Assembly: GCA_045592485.1 (NCBI GenBank)
Contig: JAZNUS010000163.1
Span: 1 to 12,396, forward strand
Direction: 5' to 3'
Source: RGIG1828 sp045592485
GTDB lineage: Bacteria > Bacillota > Clostridia > UMGS1810
Length of the DNA stretch: 12,396 nt
Position numbers and translations under genes: made by a program. The notes under the pieces are model-generated. The model was not told the DNA's origin. It searched no databases and saw only the letters and a list, made by a program, of their open reading frames with translations. Every line of letters starts with the position of its first letter. Position 1 is the first letter of the stretch. Positions 1 through 5,908 of this stretch are shown piece after piece.

Positions 1-25
1 GAAATATCAATGCTTTCAGCAATAC

Positions 26-92
26 CCCTCAGTCAGATTCGCTACGCTCACTGCCAGCTCCCCTTAGGCAGGGGAGCCTTTCGCCCTAGTGC
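26..92. repeat. Intergenic GC-rich hairpin repeat unit
   Basis: This short GC-rich block differs from the AT-rich flanks. Its core is a perfect 8-bp inverted repeat, GCTCCCCT (57-64) and AGGGGAGC (70-77), with a 5-base loop. It is preceded by a CAGTCAG / CTCACTG imperfect pair (31-37 and 47-53). From memory, elements with the pattern CCTCAGT...GCTCCCC...GGGGAGCC are scattered between genes in many gut clostridial genomes; only one copy is visible here, so the repeat status is by resemblance. It lies just beyond the stop codon of the minus-strand YqfC-like gene and could act as a transcript-end hairpin for it, although no T run follows on that strand. The exact ends are uncertain. Confidence 0.55.
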
Positions 93-138
93 TAAACAGA
101 GCGATAAACCCCAATTTATCTGTACTATTCTCCTTCGT

Positions 139-363
139 CTAAGCAAAAGAAATCCCCGAAAAAACACCGCTGATATGTATCTCGTTTCCGTCCATTGAAT
201 CTATGACAATGCCCTCTCCGCTTATGCATAGATTGTCTTTTCCGCATTTCAAAATGATTAGGTTTTCGTCATAGCTTCCAACAGAGTATTCACCCTTCAC
301 GCATATTAATTTGTCCATATATATGAGCTTATATGATAATCTCAGCGGATCAGAGCTGTTCAC
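139..363 (-). CDS. YabP/YqfC-family sporulation protein
   Basis: A 74-residue protein with the compact beta-rich layout of the YabP/YqfC family: a KGEYSV strand near residue 23, a DENLIILK strand near 33, an LCISGEG turn at about 45-51, and a closing IHISGVFSGISF strand at about 61-72. Family members are small proteins made in the mother cell under SigE during endospore formation; YqfC normally sits next to yqfD and YabP next to yabQ. Neither partner is visible here, so the subfamily is left open, though the closing motif resembles YqfC more. The start is GTG at 363, with an AGAAAGG ribosome site at 375-381 and an in-frame stop two codons upstream. A later ATG at residue 16 lacks a good ribosome site. 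The gene is divergent from ylbJ. Confidence 0.72.
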   Translation of the reverse strand: MNSSDPLRLSYKLIYMDKLICVKGEYSVGSYDENLIILKCGKDNLCISGEGIVIDSMDGNEIHISGVFSGISFA

Positions 364-390
364 ATTTCACACAACCTTTCTGCTACATTT

Positions 391-418
391 ATTCATATGA
401 CAGGACATTTTTAAATAT
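391..418 (-). promoter_or_regulatory. Candidate SigE-like promoter for the YqfC-like gene
   Basis: Read on the minus strand, ATATT (418-414) is followed after 14 bases by CATATGAAT (399-391). This resembles the SigE pattern ATATT-N14-CATACAnT, with an exact -35 core but mismatches in the second half of the -10. The predicted start of transcription leaves only about 20 bases before the GTG start, which is short but includes the ribosome site. The family is normally SigE-dependent, which makes the match more believable, but it remains weak. Confidence 0.3.
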
Positions 419-447
419 GTTTTACTGTAGCATGAAATTAAAAGGAC

Positions 448-452
448 AGGAG
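448..452 (+). promoter_or_regulatory. Ribosome binding site deciding the ylbJ TTG start
   Basis: AGGAG lies 8 bases before a TTG codon at 461, the ideal distance. An ATG at 457 is only 4 bases from this site and opens a different frame that stops after about 24 codons, so the ribosome site favours the TTG start of the long conserved frame. Confidence 0.7.
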
Positions 453-460
453 AAATATGT

Positions 461-1537
461 TTGAAAAGATATTATTCGCACATAAAGCTTATTATCGCTT
501 TTTGGATAGTGTGTTTTCTGATAAAGGATTTTGAAGTCATTCGGTCAGAAATAACAAATGTTTTGCATCTGTGGTCATCAACACTTATACCCTCGCTTTT
601 TCCTTATCTTGTGCTTTCTGGCTATCTCACAGCGTCGGGAGCCTTGAGTGGAATCAGCCGTTTTGTGTTTCCTGTCAGAAAGACACTGTCTTTGTCGGCA
701 GACGGCGCAGGGGTGTGGCTTTGCAGTTTGTTTTGCGGTTATCCCTCGGGTGCGGTTTGCACCTCGGAGCTTTATTCCTGCGGGAAAATTTCAAAAAATG
801 AAGCGGAAAGGCTTTTGTGCTTTACCAACAACGCTGGCCCTCTTTTTCTGATTTCGGCAGTGGGGGAGTGTATGCTTGGGTCTGCCGGTGACGGAGTATT
901 GATATATGTCGTTCAGACAGTGTCGGCATTTATAACCGCAGTTGTGTTGTCGGTGGTACAAAAAAGTGGTGAAAATAATTTTAAAGAACAAAAAGTCAGG
1001 CTTGAAAAATCGGGAAAATCCTTTTGCGAATGCTGTCAGGCTTCGGTCAATGCAATGCTTATGATTTGTGCCTATGCAGTTGTTGCAAGTGTTTTTTCAA
1101 AAGTGGTTTTGCTCTCTGCAGACAAACTGCTGTCCTGCCTTTCAAAAGAGGGCAGAGGGTGGGTTGAAGGCATTGTGTATGGTTTTTTTGAAATATCCAC
1201 TGCTCTTTCCAAAATTTCGCAACTCAAGGGCTCAGCTTTAACTTTGCCCGTTATGTGTGCGTTGGTATCGTGGTCGGGAGTGTCGGTTATTTTACAGATA
1301 AAATCGGTTATTCCTTCAGAGCTTAAAACAAAAAAGCTTTTTCTGTCAAAAGCTTTTCAGAGTTTGTTGAGCTTTAGTATGGCGTTTGTGTATCAGTTGA
1401 CAGAAAGCAGATGGCATCTTGATTTTTCGGCAGAGCCGGTTATTAAAGTATCCTTTGTTATGTGTGTAGTTATTTTAGTTTTGTTTGCTTTTATAAGCAG
1501 GAATCAAAAACTGAAAAAGCTTTGCACAAAGAGTTAA
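461..1537 (+). CDS. ylbJ: Sporulation integral membrane protein YlbJ
   Basis: A 358-residue polytopic membrane protein of the nucleoside-recognition (Gate) type. Recognition rests on a first hydrophobic segment (residues 8-22), the LIPSLFPYLVLSGYL region (42-56), GYPSGA (93-98) and FTNNAGPLF (121-129), and a second half with GFFEISTA (241-248) and SWSGVSVIL (270-278), repeating the small-residue pattern of the first. A hydrophilic loop (about 168-190) separates the halves. YlbJ acts in endospore development and is a SigE-controlled mother-cell membrane protein in Bacillus; what it moves is not established. It is somewhat shorter than the roughly 400-residue Bacillus protein. The start is TTG, chosen by ribosome-site spacing. 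The divergent neighbour is also a sporulation-type gene. No clear terminator follows. Confidence 0.88.
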   Translation: MKRYYSHIKLIIAFWIVCFLIKDFEVIRSEITNVLHLWSSTLIPSLFPYLVLSGYLTASGALSGISRFVFPVRKTLSLSADGAGVWLCSLFCGYPSGAVCTSELYSCGKISKNEAERLLCFTNNAGPLFLISAVGECMLGSAGDGVLIYVVQTVSAFITAVVLSVVQKSGENNFKEQKVRLEKSGKSFCECCQASVNAMLMICAYAVVASVFSKVVLLSADKLLSCLSKEGRGWVEGIVYGFFEISTALSKISQLKGSALTLPVMCALVSWSGVSVILQIKSVIPSELKTKKLFLSKAFQSLLSFSMAFVYQLTESRWHLDFSAEPVIKVSFVMCVVILVLFAFISRNQKLKKLCTKS

Positions 1538-1583
1538 ATGGGGGCTGTCGGGGAGATAGGAAATCAAATTATGCAAATGCCTC

Positions 1584-1612
1584 TTGTATATTTTTCTCAA
1601 ATATGTTATCAT
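1584..1612 (+). promoter_or_regulatory. SigA-type promoter of the DUF4430 gene
   Basis: TTGTAT (1584-1589) and TATCAT (1607-1612) are separated by 17 bases, and a TG dinucleotide at 1604-1605 gives an extended -10. Transcription would start near 1619, leaving a leader of about 40 bases before the ATG at 1661. Confidence 0.6.
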
Positions 1613-1660
1613 TCAATATGTCGGTTCAATCCGAAATATGACTCAAAGGAGAAAGTACAT

Positions 1661-2086
1661 ATGAAAAAGTTTATAATTCCGCTTGTTGCGTTGGTTGTTC
1701 TTGCTGCAGTATTTTTTATGATTCCAAATAAGGAAGAGGGTACAGCAGATAATCTTTGGGACACTGCTCTCTATAAAGAAGCCGCCACCTTTGGTGATGG
1801 CGATAAAGAGGTCAGCGTTAAGGTTGTTGCAGGTGAAAATGAGGTTCTCTTTACTCTCTTTTCCGATAAGGACAATCTCGGAGATGCCCTTGTTGAACAC
1901 GGTCTCATTGACGGGGAGGACGGACCTTATGGCTTGTATGTAAAATCTGTGAACGGAATTGTTGCAGACTATGACATCGACAAAACCTACTGGTCTCTTT
2001 CAAAAAACGGAGAATATATGACTACAGGGGTAAGCGAAACACCTTTTGAAGATGGTGACTCTTTCGAGCTTACCCGTATGAAATAA
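1661..2086 (+). CDS. Exported or membrane-anchored DUF4430 domain protein
   Basis: A 141-residue protein. Residues 2-21 form a basic-then-hydrophobic segment that serves as a signal peptide or N-terminal anchor; no lipobox cysteine follows. The mature part begins with a charged linker. Residues about 62-137 match the DUF4430 pattern, related to the C-terminal domain of transcobalamin/intrinsic factor: a hydrophobic strand (VLFTLFS), an LGDALVEHGLI helix, GLYVKSVNG, an aromatic YWSLSKNGEY strand, and the closing PFEDGDSFELTR. Such domains occur on extracellular Gram-positive proteins, sometimes near cobalamin or other ECF transport genes; none is visible here, so no ligand is assigned. The start is ATG at 1661, with AAAGGAG at 1645-1651 and the hydrophobic segment directly after. 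An in-frame upstream extension to 1538 has no ribosome site and lies across the promoter. Confidence 0.75.
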   Translation: MKKFIIPLVALVVLAAVFFMIPNKEEGTADNLWDTALYKEAATFGDGDKEVSVKVVAGENEVLFTLFSDKDNLGDALVEHGLIDGEDGPYGLYVKSVNGIVADYDIDKTYWSLSKNGEYMTTGVSETPFEDGDSFELTRMK

Positions 2087-2134
2087 ATTTTGCAATATTG
2101 TTATTTCGCAGATATTACAGTTGTTATTTAAAAC

Positions 2135-2163
2135 TTGAAATGTGTTTTGAAATATGGTATAAT
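2135..2163 (+). promoter_or_regulatory. Strong SigA-type promoter of ruvAB
   Basis: TTGAAA (2135-2140), a 17-base spacer and a perfect TATAAT (2158-2163), with TGG just before the -10 making it extended. The start of transcription should fall near 2170, about 44 bases before ruvA. The -10 lies within the left arm of a long dyad (2148-2188), so this promoter may be controlled by whatever reads that dyad. Confidence 0.8.
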
Positions 2164-2194
2164 CCAATTTGAATTGTACCATATTTCATTTTTT
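2148..2194 (+). terminator. 16-bp dyad plus T run: terminator or operator at the ruvA promoter
   Basis: Arms TGAAATATGGTATAAT (2148-2163) and ATTGTACCATATTTCA (2173-2188) are complementary except for one position that would be a G-U pair, with a 9-base loop and a run of six T directly after (2189-2194). In a transcript coming from the DUF4430 gene it would fold as an intrinsic terminator with an unusually AT-rich stem. The ruvA transcript, starting near 2170, contains only the right arm and so escapes it. The dyad is centred on the ruvA start of transcription, so a DNA-binding repressor site is equally possible. It is not a LexA-type GAAC-N4-GTTC box. Confidence 0.5.
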
Positions 2195-2213
2195 ATGGCG
2201 AAAGGATTTTCTT

Positions 2214-2819
2214 ATGTTCAGTTATATAAGCGGAAAGCTTGCAGAAAAGAACGCCGACAGTGTGGTTATTGATGTTTCCGGCGTTGGATTTAAAATATAT
2301 ACCTCTGCTGCATCTTTGGCGGATTCAGGGGTTTCAAAGGGAGAAATTGTCACCTTTCACACTTTTATGTACATAAAAGAAGGAATCATGGATTTATATG
2401 GCTTTTCCACCAAGGAAGAGCTTAATCTCTTTGAGCTTCTAATCAGCGTTAACGGTGTCGGGGCAAAGGGGGCACTTTCGATTTTGTCTGTCGCTCCGGC
2501 TTCGAAAATCAGTCTTGCTATTGTGGCAGACGATGCCGCACTCATAAAAAAAGCTTCGGGAATCGGTCCGAAAACTGCACAGCGCATCTGTCTTGAGCTT
2601 AAGGACAAAATCAAAAATGAGGCAATTGTTTCAAATGCCGATTCCGATTTTTCAGTTTACGACACCTCCGGTGCATCAGATGCCCGCAACGATGCAGTGA
2701 GCGCTCTTGTGGTTCTGGGTTACACTGCATCCGAAGCAAGCAAAGCAGTAGCAATGGTTAAAGAAGCTTATGACGATGCAGAAAGCTATATTAAACACGC
2801 TCTTAAAAATCTTCTGTAA
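2214..2819 (+). CDS. ruvA: Holliday junction branch migration protein RuvA
   Basis: A 201-residue protein of normal family length. RuvA tetramers bind four-way DNA junctions and load the RuvB motor. Domain I (about 1-63) begins MFSYISGKL and ends in the MDLYGF signature. Domain II carries two helix-hairpin-helix motifs: SVNGVGAKGALSIL (78-91) and ASGIGPKTAQRICLEL (114-129). After an acidic, serine-rich linker (about 138-157), domain III (158-201), which contacts RuvB, contains ALVVLGYTASEA. The acidic-pin region reads KEGIMD, where many homologues have RED, so one of the two pin acids appears to be glycine. The start is ATG at 2214 with AAAGGA at 2201-2206; an in-frame upstream codon at 2169 falls at the start of transcription. 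ruvB follows after 20 bases. ruvC, often just upstream in Clostridia, is absent here. Confidence 0.97.
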   Translation: MFSYISGKLAEKNADSVVIDVSGVGFKIYTSAASLADSGVSKGEIVTFHTFMYIKEGIMDLYGFSTKEELNLFELLISVNGVGAKGALSILSVAPASKISLAIVADDAALIKKASGIGPKTAQRICLELKDKIKNEAIVSNADSDFSVYDTSGASDARNDAVSALVVLGYTASEASKAVAMVKEAYDDAESYIKHALKNLL

Positions 2820-2839
2820 TGTGAGAGGAGATAGTAACA

Positions 2840-3850
2840 ATGGATTTTGATGAAAGAATAGTTTCCGGTGATGTTCTCGATGGCGATGATTTTCAGGAAT
2901 CAGGCATACGGCCAAAGATTCTCGATGAATACATAGGTCAGCAGAAGGTCAAGGAAAATCTCAAAATATATATCGAAGCTGCAAAGGCCAGAAAAGAGGC
3001 TCTTGACCATGTTTTGCTCTATGGACCTCCGGGCCTTGGCAAAACGACACTTGCAAATATTATTGCCAACGAAATGGATGTAAACATTCATGTCACCTCA
3101 GGTCCTGCTATTGAAAAACAGGGCGACCTTGCGGCAATACTCACAAACCTTGGCGAACACGATGTTTTGTTTATCGACGAAATTCACCGTCTCAGTCACA
3201 GTGTCGAAGAAATTCTCTATCCTGCTATGGAAGATTATGCCGTTGACATTATTCTTGGAAAAGGTCCCAGTGCCCGTTCAATCCGTCTTGATTTGCCAAA
3301 GTTCACTCTTGTTGGTGCAACAACCAAAGCTGGTAATATGACCAATCCCCTCCGTGACAGATTCGGAGTTATTTCAAGACTTGAGCTTTACAACAAACAG
3401 GAGCTTACCACAATAGTCAAACGAAGTGCCTCAATTCTCGGTGTTTCAATAGACACAGAAGGAGCAGAAGAAATTGCATCCCGTTCAAGAGGCACTCCGC
3501 GAATTGCCAACCGCCTTTTAAAGCGTGTCCGTGATTTTGCCCAGGTCATGTCCGACGGAAATATAACCAAAGATATTGCAGACAGAGCGCTTACACGCAT
3601 AGAGGTTGATAAAATAGGCCTTGACTCCACCGACCGCAATGTCATAACCACAATGATAAAAACCTTTGGCGGCGGTCCTGTGGGACTTGATACCCTCGCG
3701 GCTACAACAGGCGAGGACAGTAACACCATTGAAGATGTTTATGAACCATATCTTTTGCAGCTCGGGTTTATCAATCGTACCCCCAGAGGAAGAGTTGTTA
3801 CCAAAGCGGCATACGAACACTTCGGCATTCCCTTCAATGAGGAAGCCTGA
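2840..3850 (+). CDS. ruvB: Holliday junction branch migration ATPase RuvB
   Basis: A 336-residue AAA+ motor, full length for the family, which forms hexamers on either side of RuvA and drives branch migration. Visible motifs are Walker A GPPGLGKT (62-69), Walker B FIDEIH (111-116), the sensor-1 segment GATTKAG (159-165, with Lys where Arg is common), the arginine finger in DRFG (Arg174), and sensor 2 in TPRIANRLL (Arg221). A C-terminal winged helix (about 256-330) ends with the EPYLLQLGFINRTPRGR signature. The start is ATG at 2840, preceded by GAGAGGAG. It is co-transcribed with ruvA, and the amidase gene begins 46 bases after its stop with no terminator visible between them. Confidence 0.98.
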   Translation: MDFDERIVSGDVLDGDDFQESGIRPKILDEYIGQQKVKENLKIYIEAAKARKEALDHVLLYGPPGLGKTTLANIIANEMDVNIHVTSGPAIEKQGDLAAILTNLGEHDVLFIDEIHRLSHSVEEILYPAMEDYAVDIILGKGPSARSIRLDLPKFTLVGATTKAGNMTNPLRDRFGVISRLELYNKQELTTIVKRSASILGVSIDTEGAEEIASRSRGTPRIANRLLKRVRDFAQVMSDGNITKDIADRALTRIEVDKIGLDSTDRNVITTMIKTFGGGPVGLDTLAATTGEDSNTIEDVYEPYLLQLGFINRTPRGRVVTKAAYEHFGIPFNEEA

Positions 3851-3896
3851 GTTTTGATAGGATTAATCTTTAACAAATGAGGAAGGAGAAGCACAT

Positions 3897-5390
3897 ATGA
3901 TAAAAAATGTTATGGCATTTGTTTTGACTTCTTTGATGCTTTTTTTAATGACAACAGCAGTTTTTGCTTATGAAGACGATATATCAATTGTTTTTAACGG
4001 CGAAAAAGTATATACCGATGTCAGCCCGGTAATAATAAACGGCAGAACATTGGTTCCCGCACGCTCTGTTTTTGAAAAAGCAGGGGCAACAGTTTTCTGG
4101 GACGATGCACTTCGCCGCGTGACTGTTGTGTCAAAGGAGCATATCATAAATCTTGTCATCGACAAAACTCTGGCTTCGGTAAACGGAACAGACAAGCTTC
4201 TCGACACTCCGCCTCTCATAATAAACGGACGCACTCTTGTGCCTGTACGGTTTATTTCCGAAGCTCTTGGCTTTGATGTTCAATGGGATGACAAAAACAG
4301 AGCCGTTCTGATTTCGGGCAGCTTGTCGTCAGATAATCCGGCAAACACGCCCTCAACCGACGAAGAGGTGCCAAATAACGATAAACCTGTTGCTATAAAC
4401 ACTATTAAACCTTCACACATTTCAGGCGGAGTTGAAATCAGGGTGGAATTATCTGAAAAAGTTACTCCTAAAATTATGACTCTCGAAAATCCTCATAGAT
4501 TGGTTTTCGATTTCTACGGTACAACACTCAAAATCCCCAATTCCTCTTATACACCTGAGGATTCGGAGGTTAAAGAGGTTCGCTGGGGAATTCATCCGGA
4601 TTATTGCAGAATTGTTGTGGAGTGTCATTCAAAGCTTAACCACACTTTGACATTTAATGATTCCGTCTGTGTTATAAAGGTGTCGGAAGACCTAAAAAAT
4701 GACTCGGATGAAAATGATAACAATGAAGAAACACCCTCGAAAAATGAAACAACCCTCAAACCGGGCAAAGCTCCCATAGCATCAGATAAAAAGCTTCTGG
4801 TGTGCATCGACCCGGGACATGGCGGACACGATGGCGGTGCAGTGGGCAGAGATGAGGAGGGAAACACTGTTGTTGTTGAAAAGGAAGCGAATCTTACCAT
4901 TTCTCTGAAGGTGAGAGACCTTCTTGTTTCATCGGGTGTTGATGTTATGATGACAAGGGAAAAGGATGTTGCTCTTGGCACAACTCAGATGGAGGACCTT
5001 GTGAAGCGGGCATCGATGGCAAATGACAAGAATGCGGTTTTGTTTGTCAGCATCCACAACAACGCCTTTGATGATCCCGAAGCAACAGGCTCAACGGTTT
5101 TGTATGCAGGTCTTGGTACTAACGAAGATTACGGAATATCAGGCAAGGAGCTTGCAAAAAACATTCAGACCCCCCTTGCAAAGGCCACAGGACTCAAAGA
5201 CAGAGGAATTGTGGAAAGTCCCGGAATGGTTGTCCTTAAGCGTACTGCCATGCCTGCAGTAATTGTTGAATGTGCATTTGTCACCTGTCCCCGGGATCAG
5301 AAGGTTTTGACGAACCCCTCTAAAATTAATGATATTGCCTACGCAATATATGAAGGTATTATGAAATCTCTTGAACAGATGAAAGAATAA
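3897..5390 (+). CDS. Exported N-acetylmuramoyl-L-alanine amidase with Cu-amine-oxidase-N and AMIN domains
   Basis: A 497-residue secreted peptidoglycan hydrolase that cuts the bond between N-acetylmuramic acid and L-alanine. A signal peptide spans residues 1-24, with probable cleavage after VFA. Residues about 28-141 hold a copper-amine-oxidase N-terminal type domain built of two similar halves, each with INGRTLVP (47-54 and 109-116) and an LGFDVQWDD-like end; this domain is common in clostridial surface proteins and does not imply oxidase activity. An AMIN domain (about 168-264) should bind the wall. An acidic Asn/Glu/Ser-rich linker (265-297) leads to an Amidase_3 domain (299-494). Likely zinc ligands are His308 (DPGHGG), Glu328 (EKEANL) and His387 (SIHNN); the catalytic acid is Glu458 (VECAF). 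The start ATG follows GGAAGGAG. It is probably transcribed with ruvAB. Confidence 0.93.
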   Translation: MIKNVMAFVLTSLMLFLMTTAVFAYEDDISIVFNGEKVYTDVSPVIINGRTLVPARSVFEKAGATVFWDDALRRVTVVSKEHIINLVIDKTLASVNGTDKLLDTPPLIINGRTLVPVRFISEALGFDVQWDDKNRAVLISGSLSSDNPANTPSTDEEVPNNDKPVAINTIKPSHISGGVEIRVELSEKVTPKIMTLENPHRLVFDFYGTTLKIPNSSYTPEDSEVKEVRWGIHPDYCRIVVECHSKLNHTLTFNDSVCVIKVSEDLKNDSDENDNNEETPSKNETTLKPGKAPIASDKKLLVCIDPGHGGHDGGAVGRDEEGNTVVVEKEANLTISLKVRDLLVSSGVDVMMTREKDVALGTTQMEDLVKRASMANDKNAVLFVSIHNNAFDDPEATGSTVLYAGLGTNEDYGISGKELAKNIQTPLAKATGLKDRGIVESPGMVVLKRTAMPAVIVECAFVTCPRDQKVLTNPSKINDIAYAIYEGIMKSLEQMKE

Positions 5391-5425
5391 TACGGAAAAT
5401 TAACATAAAATTAGCATAAAAACTA

Positions 5426-5454
5426 TTGAAATTAATATGTAAATGTGTTATAAT
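5426..5454 (+). promoter_or_regulatory. SigA-type promoter of ireB
   Basis: TTGAAA (5426-5431), a 17-base spacer and TATAAT (5449-5454), with TG at 5446-5447 forming an extended -10. The layout is nearly the same as the ruvA promoter. Transcription would start near 5461, giving a 30-base leader. Confidence 0.78.
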
Positions 5455-5490
5455 TCTTTTAAATATTTGTAAGTAAGGCAGGTGTCTTTC

Positions 5491-5748
5491 ATGGATTTCA
5501 AAAATAAGACATTAAAAATCAGTGTTGACAGCATCAACGCACAACGGGTGCATGACACCTTGAAACAGGTATATGAGGCGCTTGAGGTTAAGGGATACAA
5601 TCCAATTAACCAGATTGTTGCCTATATTATGTCAGGTGATCCCACATATATTACCGGCTATAACAATGCGCGTGTTCTTATTGGCAGGCTTGAAAGAGAT
5701 GAAATTCTTGAGGAGCTTGTCAAGAGCTATGTCTCTAGATATTTCTGA
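5491..5748 (+). CDS. ireB: IreB-family regulatory phosphoprotein (UPF0297/YrzL)
   Basis: An 85-residue cytoplasmic protein that matches the IreB/YrzL (DUF965) family almost end to end: VYEALEVKGYNPINQIVAYI (27-46), SGDPTYIT (48-55), ARVLIGRLERDEILEELVKSY (60-80). In Enterococcus faecalis, IreB is phosphorylated by the PASTA-domain kinase IreK on N-terminal threonines and affects cephalosporin resistance. Here Thr7 is kept (KNKT), while position 4 is Lys. The ATG at 5491 is chosen; a GTG three codons earlier (5482) overlaps the probable ribosome site (AAGGCAGG, 5475-5482). The usual neighbours alaS, ruvX/yqgF and the DUF1292 gene are missing, and the gene appears to be transcribed alone between its own promoter and terminator. 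Confidence 0.93.
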   Translation: MDFKNKTLKISVDSINAQRVHDTLKQVYEALEVKGYNPINQIVAYIMSGDPTYITGYNNARVLIGRLERDEILEELVKSYVSRYF

Positions 5749-5766
5749 GTATTTTAACGACGAGTG

Positions 5767-5798
5767 AGGCGGAATTTATATTTTATAAAACCGCCTTT
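5767..5798 (+). terminator. Weak hairpin downstream of ireB
   Basis: AGGCGG (5767-5772) pairs with CCGCCT (5791-5796), and inside it TTTATA (5775-5780) pairs with TATAAA (5784-5789), with a small internal bulge and a 3-base loop. Only three T follow, so alone it would be a poor terminator. It precedes the stronger hairpin at 5814. Confidence 0.45.
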
Positions 5799-5813
5799 GG
5801 TATTGTAGTTTAT

Positions 5814-5840
5814 AAAAGCACAGGTAATGCTGTGCTTTTT
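5814..5840 (+). terminator. Rho-independent terminator after ireB
   Basis: A perfect 10-bp stem, AAAAGCACAG (5814-5823) with CTGTGCTTTT (5830-5839), a 6-base loop GTAATG, and a run of five T. The A run on the left makes it potentially active in both directions. Confidence 0.85.
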
Positions 5841-5908
5841 AACTGTTTTACAAAAGTGATTCCCTTTGACAAAATTTTTCAGCATATGAATTTTGTGGGG
5901 ATTTAACA

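Noticed and set aside
101..118. GATAAA/TTTATC hairpin as terminator for the minus-strand gene
   Set aside because: The stem is only 6 bp of mostly A-T pairs and is not followed by a T run on the minus strand.
10..198. Short plus-strand ORF across the hairpin repeat
   Set aside because: It runs through the GC-rich hairpin and overlaps the YqfC-like gene on the other strand. Its product has no coherent domain and there is no ribosome site.
457..531. ATG at 457 as the start of a small upstream ORF before ylbJ
   Set aside because: It is only 4 bases from the AGGAG site, and its frame stops after about 24 codons within ylbJ. The TTG at 461 has correct spacing and opens the conserved frame.
1538..1660. 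N-terminal extension of the DUF4430 protein by 41 residues
   Set aside because: There is no ribosome site at 1538, the region holds a good promoter, and the ATG at 1661 is followed directly by a signal-type hydrophobic segment.
2169..2213. Earlier start for RuvA at 2169
   Set aside because: It coincides with the predicted start of transcription, has no ribosome site, and RuvA family proteins begin at the MFSYISG position.
5866..5894. TTGACA at 5866 as a standard SigA promoter
   Set aside because: No acceptable -10 occurs at 16-18 bases; TATGAA is only 13 bases away. It is kept only as part of a finding, not annotated as a promoter.
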